64,000 bases of DNA from Ornithodoros turicata (GCF_037126465.1 NC_088203.1:100068668-100132667); one strand, 5' to 3'. Shown: positions 41,740-53,401, counted from the stretch's first letter. The notes: generated from the letters alone by a model not told the origin. A program made the numbers and translations.

Positions 41740-42065
41740 TAAAGTACCAGTCGTTCACAGGGCAGTTCCGGCGTAACTCGGGTGCCTGTGCTATACAGAA
41801 CAAAGAGAATTGGGAACGAAGAAAAACAAAGCACACACACAGAAAGGAGTAATGGAAAGCAGAGTAGAACACTAAAGCGTCAGGAACCCCATAAACATTG
41901 AATATCTCGACGGTGTTGCACAGGGTTCTGACAGGGGCCCAAAATTGCACTCAGGCGTAACTGCTTCCGGGTGAGACTATTCAACTGAACACGAAGTGTC
42001 AGCCCTCTTGTTTTGTAGCGCTCGCATTCTGTAAGGACGTGATCAACGTTCACCCAAGCGACTAA
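41740..42065 (-). pseudogene. LINE-B ORF2 C-terminal remnant, inverted
   Basis: The reverse complement translates to 'VNVDHVLTECERYKTRG', 'LRVQLNSLTRKQLRLSAIL' and 'GPCQNPVQHRRDIQCLWGS' before a stop. This parallels 'IEHILKECEVYAKRRG' and 'QHRRDLQLFLEF' of the 20130 copy. The nucleotide match is strongest at 'cctgtcagaaccctg'/'tgcaacaccgtcg'. The first Cys pair lies beyond the truncation. Confidence 0.68.
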
Positions 42066-42850
42066 ACCAGCACCAGGCTAGCAATTTCCGTGCGCTAGGC
42101 AGTGTTGCACCATTTTCACTGCGCGAATTCGCCGTAAGAAAGGCTGCTGTAAGAATGACGCCTTAACGATACGCTATTCTCATTAACTACAGCACGACTG
42201 CAATTCCGTAACTAACATTACCTCGTGTTATGCATGGGTGTCGCTTGGATGGTGGTGATATACCTACGCACATCGTTATATGCGTGCGCTTGCGAGCTGG
42301 CGACATGCCGCTCAGGGGCCGAAACAGCTGTGCAGCGCTTATGTCGCGACATTTGGCACGTGTATTACTATAGAGACAAGGAACATTTGGTTTGGTCATG
42401 TTGTGAACATTTCGTAAACGAGTGAAATAAATATTCTATTCAGGAACATTTGATAGTTTTCCTTTCGCTTCTATTTTTACTGGCTTTGTGCAGAGGCCTC
42501 AGTAGGCGAGATCACACCCTGGCGGTAGGTTGTGACGCCCAGGTGACCTCCTGACGCCGCGTTTGCAAACATTGCATACATGTGCACCGATTATGAGGTC
42601 CTTTTTTTTTTGTTCATTTATTTATTGGCAGTAGATGAAGTCTTAATGAGGACGGACCAGTTCGTTTTTGTGTGATTTGTCACATCAACTATAATGCCTA
42701 CTTGTTTACCGCTACGTAGCAACTATTAAGTCGCTAACAGTGCTAGATAATTAAAATTTGCCAACTAGACGAACTTTAATTGTGCTTCAGATGAATTTCC
42801 TTTCTACTTACCCATGTGTCTATCCCACTAATATACCTATACACTATACA
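42066..42850. other. No gene recognised
   Basis: Short T-run at 42602-42610; no supported gene or element. Confidence 0.4.
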
Positions 42851-43097
42851 CACTGTTAAAAATGAACTTCACCGCATAGCAGGCTCCCAACCATAATCTG
42901 GAATGATATCGTTATCTGCCCTGATTTGCTGAAAAGAGGAGGCGAACGCCTTTTTTGTGACACTTATGCTGTTCATAATTGTCACAAAAATGGCGTATAC
43001 GCCTCCCGTTTTCAACAAATCGGGGCAGATAACGATATCATTCGAGATTATGGTTGGCCAGAAGCGTGCCATGCGGTAAAGTTCATTTTTAAGAGTG
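42851..43097. mobile_element. Fold-back MITE-A, copy 4
   Basis: Termini 'cactgttaaaaatgaac' and 'gttcatttttaagagtg'; inner arms 'atgatatcgttatctgccct' and 'ggggcagataacgatatcat' are almost exact complements. CA flanks both ends (42849-42850, 43098-43099). This is the compact, uninterrupted form of the family. Confidence 0.82.
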
Positions 43098-44120
43098 CAG
43101 GGTGTTTCTTTTTAGCTTCAACAAATTTTCATAAAAACGGGAGGTGCTTTTACTCTCTTACTTTCGCGATTGGATTACTCGACGGTGCTGCTGCTAGGAA
43201 GCCGTATTCATTCTCAATTAGTGGACTAAATAACAGATGTATTTTAATCAACTTTTTAATTATTGGCTTTAGGAAGCACATTGCAATTGAAACATTAAAG
43301 TCTGACCTTCACATGGTGCGTTCGAACCATGCACTGACGAAGCACGAGAGTAATCGCAGCGCGCGCCACGGACCTAATTATTTCATCTCTGCCGTCTGCC
43401 GCGGACCTCAAGTATCTGCTGCAACAGAGCGACGGTGAAGTCGATATCTCCGCCCACACTTAGCGTCATAGAAAAGCATAATCTTTCACGATCTCTGTTT
43501 TGTTTTTGTTTTTTTTTTGCTTGCAAAGCGCTTTGCGTATCACCACTACATATCGGCGCTCATCGTACCGGGGAAGGGCAAAACCTGTGTTCAGCAGGAT
43601 GAAATGTCTGATACGGCAAGCGACAGCGAGCACATGAAAAAAACGAAAAGAAGGGAAAAGAAAAACAAAACAAAGATCGTGAAATAATACCGCGATAAGT
43701 GTTCGCCTGGATCGCGTATGGCGTTTTTCTGTGACGTTAACTGAGTGCGGAGATATCGGAGGAGAGTGCGGAGAACGACGTCACAGTCGCTCTTTTGCCG
43801 ACCACTTGCAGTTTGTATTATAGACGGCAGAGCTAAAATGGTTAGATCTGTGGCGCGCGCTGCGTTTGCTTTTGTGCTTCATCAGTGGTTTGTGCGTATC
43901 ATGTGGAGATCAGGCTTTGATATCGCAGTTGCAATGTGCTCCCTGAAGTCAATAATTAAAAAGTTGATCAAAATATCTCTGTTAATTAGTTCGCTAACTG
44001 AGAAAAAATACGGTTTCCTAGAAGTAACCCCGTCGAGTAATCCGATGACAAAGTAAAAGCGTCCTAAGGCGACTGCACCTTTTGTAAAAATGTGTTGCAG
44101 ATAAACAAAAAAAAAACTGT
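43098..44120. mobile_element. Long fold-back element, about 1 kb
   Basis: Arms of roughly 390-420 bp (about 43100-43490 and 43680-44110) are diverged inverted copies: 'gattggattactcgacgg' versus 'ccgtcgagtaatccgatg', and 'aatcaactttttaattattg' versus 'caataattaaaaagttgat'. A central spacer of about 190 bp includes T-rich and A-rich tracts. Long-TIR elements of this kind are usually non-autonomous; no transposase frame is seen. It starts at the last bases of MITE-A copy 4. Confidence 0.78.
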
Positions 44121-46549
44121 ATACTTTCTGAAAACATTTCATGATAGACCTCATGGGAATACCCTCGTACGCATTTCAACGCCACAAAGGCATGCTTTCA
44201 GCCAGTATCTCAACGCGACATTGGGAAGCACACGGCATTCCTCGTCGCGGAGAGGGCGATGCGGGAGCCGTAAAACCTTCTTTCCTGCACCGCAGCCTCG
44301 GATTCCGCAGCAAAGCTGGCTTTATGTGGTCATTCGGAATCGGGGAAGCGCGAAATGGTGTAGCTGCACCGACTGACAGAAAACATTACAGCTGGCTCGT
44401 ATTATCCTACTGGGTTATCTGTAATTCTGCGTCGGCATTGTGCTCCTTGTGCCGAGGCGGGGCTAACGGGGAAAATATCCACTTTTTCTTCCGCATGCCG
44501 GCATGAACGACACAAAACCTTATTCGGTAACTTTTGCGTGCGCAGTGAATGCAGCATCGCGAAGGAAGAGGAAGAACATACGCGATGCTCTGTATCAATA
44601 GTAAATGATGCTCGCCGTCCTGGGAAAGAACCTTTCTACTACCATATGTCAGATTGAGCGAAATCGCGTCACGGAATAATACACGCTGAACCCGACAGTT
44701 CTACACCATATGATGCTAGAACATTTACGACAAGCTATAAAGGGGCCTCCTATTCTCTTCAGTATTCAGCGAGAACGTCGAGTAATCTTGCTTATGGAGC
44801 ATAACAAAAGATCCTACTTCCAATGCTTTCGTGTGATGGAGACGCCAACAATGTCTGATTCTCGGATTGGAATACCAGCTATTGTACAATAAGGAGGACG
44901 CCTCTGTGAAACATTTTTTTAAAAATCACCTCCTCACTTTGATGGGACCGATAAAGGAACTTGACCGCGACATTGTCAGTGTTGTTGTGACAATTAAAAT
45001 AATACAAACCAAAGCAAGTGCCATAAGAGCCTAGGCCTTTTTGTTTTGTTTTGTTTGTAATTTCGTTATCATAAAGTTATGAATCGACGAGAGCTGATGT
45101 AACTGTGCCATTTTGTGTGTGTGTTTTTTTTTCTTCGCTTCTGACGCATTTTGAAGACTACAATTCTTTTATCGCTTCCATAATCTGACTTTTATTTTTT
45201 GTTTTTGTGTTGCAGGAGCAGGTGGCACTTCTGGTTATGCACGCCACCACATTACTATACTATAGATTGCGCTGTTCATTACTGAAAGCGCTGGAAACGA
45301 AAACAAAGGCGTGAAAAACGAATTACCCGGCATTTCCTGTAAAGTAAACTCGTACTCCCTAGCTACTTGGTGAGCTTCCTTATTTTTGCCTGTGCCATGA
45401 CGTGTTACAGCAAAAGCCGAAGTAGAAGCTTTCTCACGCGAGAACACATTTCCTTGATGAGATTCGTTTTTGCTGGCTGGTCCTCCTTGTCGTATCTTGA
45501 GTCACGTGTGTTTTTAATTGCGGGTAAGGGAGTTGTGAATTGCGCATGCGCGTTGACTTCTACGAACGTCAAGAGAAAAATAGAAGTACACATTTCAGAC
45601 ATACGACACAGACATTGTCTTCTTCGCCGATTTTGATCTTTCCCCTTTGGGCAAGGTGAAGGCCGAGTTATTTCGAACGCGACTTCTGTTTCTTTTCTCC
45701 TTTTTTATGGAGAGGACTACTATCTCTGAGCGCCTCGTAACAACAAAAAGCGTCCATTACAATGCACAAGCGAGAGGCTTCAATGTAAAAAAGAAAACTT
45801 CAAGACAACGCACTGAAAGAACACCACGAAAGTCAGAAATTTCTACACTTGCAGGAATTTAAGAATCTATTGCCTTTACTAGCTACTGCCCCTTGAAGAA
45901 TCGCATAGCTGAAATTTCCGACAGAGTTTCACAAGAAGCACGGCCCAGGGAATCACACTCTGTACCTCACGTGTATACTGAGACTATTTTCCGTCCTTCC
46001 CCCACGTGGAAAAGGCATCGAACAACGAAGAAACAAAGGAATGCAAAACAATTCGAGCAGCATCAGGAACGACAAGCAAAGGCATAATAAAAGCCACAAA
46101 AAGTTCGACGCAAAAGTGTATGCCCTCTTGAGGAGATCCAATGTTATTTCGAACAGTTTCTTCTTGTTTGTCTTCGATATATCATTCCTTAGACCGACGT
46201 CCTTCAACCCTTATCTTTTGTACTACCTTCTCTGGACCTTTTGGACACCAAAAGCCGATGTATCAACAAGAGCTGCGGCTGAAAGAGCAACCTTTTGCGG
46301 AGGATAAAAGGTAAACAAAAAGTCTCCGAATGCTACTTGGTACACGTCACTACAACAACAGCAACCAAACCAATATTTACTTCTGACACGTTCACTTACA
46401 GGGAGCTTCTCCATATCACACGGCGTAAGGTGAGAGAAAATCGTTAGAGAAAAAGAAACGATGAAAATTGTCATTAATGCATTTCTATGAGAGGCAACGA
46501 AAAGAACGATTAAAAAACTATTAAAAACGATTAAAAACTATGGCATGCA
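44121..46549. other. No gene established; weak exon candidates
   Basis: A 33-codon open stretch at 45216-45314 follows a T-rich tract and 'gtgttgcag' and ends in TGA; it could be a terminal exon. Another hydrophilic frame at 45893-46087 ends just before 'aataaa'. Neither has a recognised domain, so they are not called. Confidence 0.3.
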
Positions 46550-46695
46550 GAAGATGAGGGTTCGAGTCCTACAGCCTGGCTAACCTTTTCAGTGACTTCC
46601 ATCTTTCATCATTAATTTCTTGGGCACTTGAGGCTTTGTATGTATTTGTCCTTTCTATGGGTTCCAGCCTGAGAACATTAATTTCTCATGTTCAA
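46550..46695 (+). mobile_element. SINE-C, second copy
   Basis: 'gagggttcgagtcctacagc', 'ctaaccttttcagtgac', 'catctttcatcattaattt', 'gaggctttgtatgtatttgt', 'ccagcctgagaacatt'. Collinear with 11573-11712. It lies downstream of a short tandem 'ttaaaaac' stretch at about 46509-46540. Confidence 0.7.
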
Positions 46696-46876
46696 CACGT
46701 AGGAAGATGAAAATTGCATGGCATCCGGAATAAGAACTCTGGGAAGGTGACATAAGACTTGATTTGACGGCTGACGAAGTTTACGAAGATACGAACATTA
46801 TTGGGTTGAGGACTGCAAACATTAGTCTACATTTTTTTTTTTTTTTTCGCTTTCAGTTTTATTTCAATTTCTGCAG

Positions 46877-46970
46877 GTACAGAAATTTGGTCCAGGTACC
46901 AAAGGGAAAGCCTCACAGGGAGATTAACATTTCTTTCCTCGGGGATGCCAATGGAAGAGAAACTATCAAG
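46877..46970 (+). CDS. Candidate internal exon, unknown protein
   Basis: A strong acceptor (T-run, then 'caatttctgcag') and a good donor ('atcaag|gtgaga') bound a 94-nt open stretch in phase 1-0. It encodes 'YRNLVQVPKGKPHREINIS' then 'FLGDANGRETIK'. The composition is protein-like, but no partner exon is established and I do not recognise a family. Confidence 0.4.
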
Positions 46971-47425
46971 GTGAGAACACACTGCATTCGTCCTCTTTTC
47001 GGTACCGGGGAGTGAGGAACAAAGGCCGCACTCGGAAGATCGTGGATTCTTTTGTGAGCTCATAGATATTTAGGCGCAAGATCTATTTGGAACGGTTAAT
47101 AGCGCTTAACTTTGTATAAGCGATAATAACTGGGTATATGCCTTTCGGTTTTTTTCTCTTTTTTTATTGTATCAATTACAGTTTGCTTATCTCTCTATGT
47201 AAGTTGTATGCCGCTGATGCTGCAAACAGTTGTGGGGAGCGTGGGCCGGGCTTGTCGAGCTGTTCTGCACAGCTTTTTCCCACCCTCCTCACATCTAACG
47301 CAACGTAAATACACGTATTTAAAACCGGAACTTTAATTGGAATAAATGAAACGAAGTAATTACTTAATTATTTCGGTACGGAGAAAAAAAATCAGAGCTT
47401 TGGCATACTTCCTACATATACAAAC

Positions 47426-47472
47426 GGGGGGGGGGGATATGTTTATTGAAGATAAAGGAAAGGGGGGAATGC
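47426..47472 (-). mobile_element. LINE-A 3' terminal scrap
   Basis: G-run then 'atatgtttattgaa' and 'gataaaggaaagggggg'. Only the last 40-odd bases of LINE-A are present; no exact target duplication was found. Confidence 0.6.
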
Positions 47473-48124
47473 ATTATATATAAAGTCACGTACAACTGGA
47501 ACAAATCACGTTTACCCAGCACCATTCAGCATTTTGTAAATAAGAATTTTCGTATCGCGTAACGCTGTAGAATGATAGAATGGGGCACTGCGAAAGCGCT
47601 AACGGTTTTGCTTCAAGAAGACGCACAACGACAGTTTTTTTTTGTTTTTTTTTAGTTTGTGATGCTGATGTAGCCGGATATAAAAATACTGCCTGCAAGT
47701 ATAATACCGTTTTAACGCTTCAAACATCAAGAAACAATGAAACGGCTGCAGAAAATCACTCTACTTAGCACGAAGGAAACAACGACTCACCGTAGTTATA
47801 GAATAAAAATTTAGACGGCAAATACTCACAGCTGCGAAAACGGAAAGAGATTATGGATCTGCCCGATGTAAAATCACTGATTTATGGCAAAGATCCGGCG
47901 CTTTACTTCCCTTTCCTGTTGAACGGAATTCAATTTCTCTCTTCGAGCATTGCGGCGAAGGCTGCAGAGAAAGTCGTTTCGTAAAACTGCGAGATCTCCA
48001 GGAAATTCCTTCTGTCGTAGTAAGTCCAGATAGTGACAGAATGAATACGACAAACTTTCAGCCGAGAACATTGTTACAGGATTTTCATTTCTTCAGTTGA
48101 GTTGAGTAGAAAGAAAGGAGAAAA
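47473..48124. other. No gene recognised
   Basis: Opposing frames of 62-70 codons; no domain or repeat recognised. It precedes the signal-peptide-like exon candidate. Confidence 0.4.
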
Positions 48125-48280
48125 ATGGAAATTTATCTTCGGTGGCTGACCTTCGTTTTATCTATGGCAGAGATATACTCGTACGCTGCTCTGAACAGCG
48201 TTTCCAGTTCAAGTGAGTTGAGCGACGAAAAAATGCAGGCGATTTCAGCAATTACGTCAGGAATGAGGAGCAAACGAACA
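48125..48280 (+). CDS. Candidate first exon of a secreted peptide
   Basis: ATG in the favourable context 'gaaaaatgg' opens 52 codons ending exactly at a consensus donor, 'aca|gtaagt'. Residues 1-21 form a plausible signal peptide ('WLTFVLSMAEIYSYA' hydrophobic core). They are followed by a Ser-rich acidic stretch and 'GMRSKR', a furin/prohormone-convertase-like site just before the exon end. This suits a small secreted precursor. An acceptor-bounded Cys-containing frame lies downstream at 49328. No family is recognised. Confidence 0.42.
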
Positions 48281-48717
48281 GTAAGTGGCACATTTTATTA
48301 CTTTTTTCTTTGGTTTTTTATTATCATTATTATTACTATTTTAACGAATACGTTCACGAACGGCTCTTCTTGTTTCGCAAACTTCCCTTGATTTTCTATT
48401 TTTTTTTTTTTTTTTTTTTGCATTCGAGGGAATGTATCGTCCATTCCTTCGGATCATGTTGGCATATCTTACCTATAAGGTAATAAAACAAGATCACCCT
48501 GAATAGTAAATAGCGAACATGTGAGTAGAGCAAATGAGAAGTATTTTGGGGAGGTTGGGGTGGGGTGGGAATTTATGTTAAGAGCAGCAGAACAGGTCGT
48601 GAGACGAGTTTTCTTCTCTCATTTTTTCCCCCTTACAAACAAACTTACATACATCATTCTGAGAATAGCACCGACAGTATACACGTGAACCGAGTCCCAA
48701 GAATTTCTTTACACAAG
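48281..48717. other. T-rich sequence, putative intron
   Basis: T-runs at 48400-48419 and T-rich flanks; no coding signal. It would be intronic if the exon candidates at 48125 and 49328 belong together. Confidence 0.35.
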
Positions 48718-48719
48718 TA

Positions 48720-48899
48720 CAGTCAAACTCCTTTATAGCGAACACCTTTTTAACGAAAATACCAGTACAGCAAATTTTTTTGCGGTCCCGCTGGAGCCCT
48801 ATAGGTCCAGTAATGGACATCCTTTTTAACGAAAATACCTTTACTGCAATTTTTTTTTTTTTGCTGTCCCCTGAGTTTCATCGTAAAGGAGTTTGACTG
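48720..48899. mobile_element. pogo/Tigger-like MITE, 180 bp, TA TSD
   Basis: Inverted ends 'cagtcaaactcctttata' and 'aaaggagtttgactg' with TA at 48718-48719 and 48900-48901. The 'CAGTCAAACTCC' start and TA target fit the pogo/Tigger group of Tc1/mariner transposons. Internal 'tttttaacgaaaatacc' occurs twice. No coding capacity. Confidence 0.83.
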
Positions 48900-48901
48900 T
48901 A

Positions 48902-49327
48902 CCACATTGAAGGTAAATGTGCAACGATGCAGCACACCCATCAATAACAATTTCTCTACCTTTCTTTACTATTCACTTTGCGATCCTGTTATATGCACCT
49001 TTTTTGTTTTTCTGTTGTCTTTTAGACTCTTTCTCTGAGAAGCAATAAGACTTAACAGAACTCAAGGTCATGGTTACAACATTGGATTACGTGTGATTAG
49101 GATCACATTTGGAATCACCAACGCACCCGCTGCCCTTTTTCTTTTTCTGCTTCTTTTTCTTTTTTTCCTAGAGCCCGTGGTACTAAACCAAATCTAATTC
49201 GTAGAACAGAGACCGCAAAAGAGCACTATAAATTGAACCGCGAACTTCTAGGCAACTTGTCATTAAAGAAGCCTTCAGCCGAAAGGTTACTGCGTTTCTT
49301 TTTCCTAGACCCAACCTCCCTACCCAG
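48902..49327. other. No gene recognised
   Basis: T-rich tract at 49135-49168; minus frames of up to 135 codons (49183-49590) cross this interval but have no recognised domain. Confidence 0.35.
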
Positions 49328-49543
49328 GAAATGATGTATTCTCGCCCTGTGATATATGACACGCGATGCTGTTGTACCTTAGAGAACGTCCGGTGTAGAT
49401 GGATGGCGTCGAAGGTTCTTGTTCTTGAACCCAATAGCAAATACAAGAGGGGAAAGCTAACACATATGACGAATGCTCCATCGGCAAAAGAAGAAGATAT
49501 ACGGCCTTCAAGTGAGACGGTGGGAAGAGTTGGAAATGGGTAG
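49328..49543 (+). CDS. Candidate terminal exon, Cys-containing
   Basis: A polypyrimidine-rich stretch and 'ctacccag' precede an in-frame run of 71 codons to TAG 49541-49543. It includes 'YDTRCCCTLENVRCRW', with four cysteines in nine positions, and a Lys/Ser-rich tail. The phase is compatible with the 48125-48280 exon. A two-exon secreted peptide is possible but rests only on splice-like bounds. Confidence 0.25.
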   Translation, partial: EMMYSRPVIYDTRCCCTLENVRCRWMASKVLVLEPNSKYKRGKLTHMTNAPSAKEEDIRPSSETVGRVGNG

Positions 49544-49636
49544 GGAGCCGCGGAAAAAGTGTTCCCGTGGAAAGATATTTCGTGACGCACAGCAAATTTT
49601 GGGGAACACTTTCTCGGTTTCTCGGAGCATGCAAAA

Positions 49637-49694
49637 AAAGGGGGGGGCGATATGTTTAATGATAAAAAAGGAAGGGAAAGGTTAGCAATGATGG
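49637..49694 (-). mobile_element. 58-bp LINE-A micro-insertion, 8-bp TSD
   Basis: G-run, 'cgatatgtttaatgat', 'gaagggaaaggttagc' is the inverted LINE-A terminus. The direct repeat 'atgcaaaa' at 49629-49636 and 49695-49702 delimits it, although its A-rich part makes the exact junction ambiguous by a few bases. Confidence 0.7.
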
Positions 49695-49702
49695 ATGCAA
49701 AA

Positions 49703-51979
49703 GGGCTGCGGGATATACGGCCTCATTAAAGGTCCGTGTCACCTTTGATCCCTTCGTTGCAGCAGACGCGGTTGCGCCCCACGTTCGACAACACTTCATT
49801 TGAAGCGATGTATCGAAAAAAGAATACAAAGAGAGATGACATTTAGAAGATAGGACAGGACAGAGAGGAAAGGCGCAGATGTGCTGTTTATTGTACAGTG
49901 TTTGAGCTAAGGATGAATGTGATCCCGTCGCGTGGTGAGGGACCTTGACATTATCTTCTTTGTTGACATCACTATTGTGGACAATAACATATTCAACATA
50001 ACAGGACATTCATAAAGTTTGTGAGCAGTACTCCTGTCAACCTTCTTCCGGAAGAAAGTACTTTCCTAGCGCCCGGTTACAACACAAGATGCACTCCTGA
50101 TAAGTACGCCCCTGGTTCCGCATCATCCGAAGTATGTAAGGATTAGTGTGCAATAAGGAACATTAGTTGGAAGTTGAGCGTAGTCCTTGTGGCTCTCTTT
50201 GTCCAGTCCTCAAGTTGCGCTGGTTACAACATGACGAGTTCTACATAGCCATTCCACTCCTGTCGGAACACAGTTCGTTGTTCAACCAGCATCACGAACA
50301 TCCTCTCTGTCCTGTTCGTACCAGTTGGTATGTACTGCACATTGGACCATGTACTAGTGTATTGGGTGTATTTAGTCGGCATCGTTAATCGCCTCCCTGA
50401 ACCAGACAAGACGCGAAGAGAGATGTAGGCAGTTGATGCTGCAGTTCCTGAAGAACAGGTTCCCGTGCTTTCGACAGAACTTGTCTCATTACATAGAAGT
50501 TATGCAGCAGCGTAGTGTCCAGGAACGTATTGATGATGTGACAGCTTCGGGCTTTGAAACTTGAGCTTTGTAAGCTTTGTGTTACTATTACACTGTCGTG
50601 TCCAACAGCCGCTAGAAACTGCGTAATATACCAAGAAAGTAATAGGTTGCTTCCCCTTCTTACATTTGGAGTAGCAAGCTCTTCGGTCGTCTGGGTCAAC
50701 AGCTCCATATTTGTTTTACTATACCTAATCTAATCTCAAGAGCAAATATGGCTTGCGAAAATTTCCTGGCGAATAATTTTATTTTATTTTATTAGCTGGA
50801 GCGCAGTAGGTGCATCTTGGAAAGTCTGTCTTCCACCTTTTATATTTCCTCGACATAGAAACTCAAGGTAACATTTAAACGGCGTAGCTCCGTTCTTTAT
50901 GTTCCTCTGTTCTTTGTTTAAACGTCGACAAACGACAAACAGGAACTTTATCAGAAACGGTGTAGCGCATAGAAACGTTAACTGACGCACCTCGCTTTGA
51001 GCACACATGTTTCCTTGAGATCTCCGACGACCGGACCTTTTTTTCTACTTCGCTTACTAACCTCCTAATCCTGCTGTGCGCGAACAAATGTGTGCTTGCA
51101 TTATTCCTTCTTACCCTTTCATCCGACGTTAATCCTACTGGAAAAATAGTGCCCGTGACTGCGGCACTTCCTCGATTTATCTCGAAGTCCAACGTGGCCT
51201 ACCAAGTGCACATCGAATACACATCAATGAGATCCCTCTCGCAGAATCATGCATTATTCGCCAAGAACAAAGAGAACGAAAAGAGATCAATCTACGTACA
51301 TTATTTCAGTGTTCTCTGTTTTCTCGCCGCACATTTCTCTGTGCAAGTAGGGCTGCAGTGCACACCTTTTCAAGGGTACACGGCGAAGACAGAACACGAA
51401 AGCTTCTGCGACGCATTTAGCTCCGAGTAAACAGAGTCAAATATTCATGCCATATCTACTTTAATTTCTTCCAATGGGTACAGAAAGGCACGAACAGCCT
51501 CGACGTTGGGTTGGCAACACCGTGCGAAAAAAAAGCTGTACGATGCCTCAGCGCACGCGTGCTTCAACTATGCATAACGCGCAAAACCCAGCGAATGCTA
51601 CAAAAATGAGCAACGTTCATGCAGTGCTTCTTGCGTCGGTGTTTACATGTGCTTTGTCAGGTCTGTCTTCCAGACACAATGAAAACCTTAGAACGAGCGT
51701 CTAAAGTATCAGGTGACGCGATGCTCGTCGTCGTTACAACAAAACTGGCTGACGTTACATGCACATGTAATGCGCAACAGTAAAAAAGCTCGATAACATG
51801 GGCTTCTCCGTGAAGACTCATAATTAAACACAGAAAAGAGAAGGGCTTTTAAGCGAATTTAAGCGAGGAACCTGCACGCTCTAAAGCACGCATAGCGCCG
51901 ACTTCCAACAAATGGTTTTTCATTTTTTTTAAATAGTCGTTTGTTCAAAGTCGCTGCTATATGTTCGTGTGTACAGCGC
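49703..51979. other. No gene established
   Basis: The more protein-like frames are minus 50385-50708 (107 codons, hydrophobic helices) and plus 51092-51430 (112 codons). Neither shows a recognised domain or convincing splice sites. Opposite-strand frames of similar length argue for chance. Confidence 0.35.
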
Positions 51980-52072
51980 TGTATGGCTTTTGGTTGTGAT
52001 TCAACAGACTATGTTGAATCCGGTCCACATAGTGGCGTGAAGTCAAACAAGTTTGTCTTTCCGAAGAAGTAA
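51980..52072 (+). pseudogene. Possible THAP zinc-finger N-terminal scrap
   Basis: Translation 'CMAFGCDSTDYVESG' to 'SNKFVFPKK' resembles the start of a THAP domain: a C-x3-C pair in 'C.A.GC', a variable loop, then an 'F..FP' motif. It stops at TAA 52070-52072, so the distal C-x2-H pair is absent. It could be a transposase-derived fragment. The next element's arm begins at the stop. Confidence 0.3.
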
Positions 52073-52342
52073 CTGGAACAAACGAGGACAGAGGGACACG
52101 TTACAAGCGCTGACTGGCAACTACAGGTTTGTTGAAGAGGCATACACTTGAATACACGGAATAAAACGAGATCATATTATGTTCCTTTCAAAATATTCAA
52201 CTTCTTTATCACACGGGTTGACAGACGCCTGGCTAACAAACATATCGTTTTACTTTCTCTTGTTGCACCATAAAGCAGTTGTTGGTCAGCATTTCGTGTC
52301 ACTCTGTCCTCGTCTACTCTGCGCTGTTTTCTTCCAGTTATA
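52069..52342. mobile_element. Fold-back element, 274 bp
   Basis: Diverged inverted arms: 'gtaactggaacaaacgagg' and 'acagagggacacg', 'gctgactggcaact' pair with 'agttgttggtcagc', 'cgtgtcactctgtcctcg' and 'tcttccagttat'. It resembles the 12039-12150 inverted repeat in design ('gaggacagag'/'aggacgagcg') but not in detail. No target duplication was found. Confidence 0.65.
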
Positions 52343-53401
52343 TCGTACCAACTAGCCCAGCTCTACACCACTTACAAGTACGTTTTCGAAGAAGCATTTA
52401 TGTGCAGGGGCGAAAATCATAGATTGATCATGGCACTGAATTTTAAAAAAAAAAGACATGGATATACATGTTTTATGAACATGGAGATCAGCTACTCCAA
52501 AACACTTGTAGCTGCGCTGTGCCTGCTAACGAAAAGTAATAAAAAGAATACGAAATAAGCAAAAAAAGTTGCATGCGTCTGATGAGACAAGGACTGACAA
52601 AAAGTCATTTGCGTATTGCAAAACCTAGCCAAAGAACCCAAAGAGTCAAAATACATTATCATCTCTGAAGAAAGTATATCAGGGCAACGCCTACAATTGG
52701 GTGAGCGAAGTCCAAACCCAGTCAAACTATATAGCTACGTCATGAATCAGAGTTCATCAAAAAAACTCCACGCTAATCTTCCCATGATAATGTCAGCAAG
52801 GGAGCAGAAAACGTTGCGGACGGACAACGTTGACTTGCCCCGTGGTGAATCATTTAAAAGGTGAACGATACAGTAATATATCCCTTCCAGAACAACAACA
52901 AATAAATCGTGACTATGACATAGGGTTATTCATAACAGGAGAGCAGTACAATACCCCATTATATGCGAAACCCCCAGATGTTCCTTCATTTCTTCGTAAT
53001 AGCGGGTTGCTCTGAAATCGCTGTAGATGGAACAACGTCTCAAGCTCCTGCTGAAAACGGATTACGTGCTCCTCAACATGACACGGTGCAATGGTTGTGT
53101 TGTGTGTGTTTATTCGTCGGTGAACTGTTTCCCTGCGTTGCTAGCATGAACTTTCGTTGTGCACCAGTCACGCCAGACTCCCTAACTGGATGGAGAACCG
53201 TCTGCGAATCGCGATATTAAAGGCTTCGATGTCTTTATGAGAGTATTTGTACGTTATTTCTGTTCGCCATTACGACACATGCGCCATATTCGGTGTCTTT
53301 CTTCTTCTTAAGACCCCAATAACTTACTTTCGGTTAAATCAGCAACTACCATGCAGTGCACAAAGGCATCTTTTCGGCCGGCATGGCCATTTGAAAAGTC
53401 G
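52343..53401. other. No gene recognised
   Basis: Hydrophilic plus frame at 52616-52864 (82 codons) without a recognised domain; nothing else. Confidence 0.4.
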
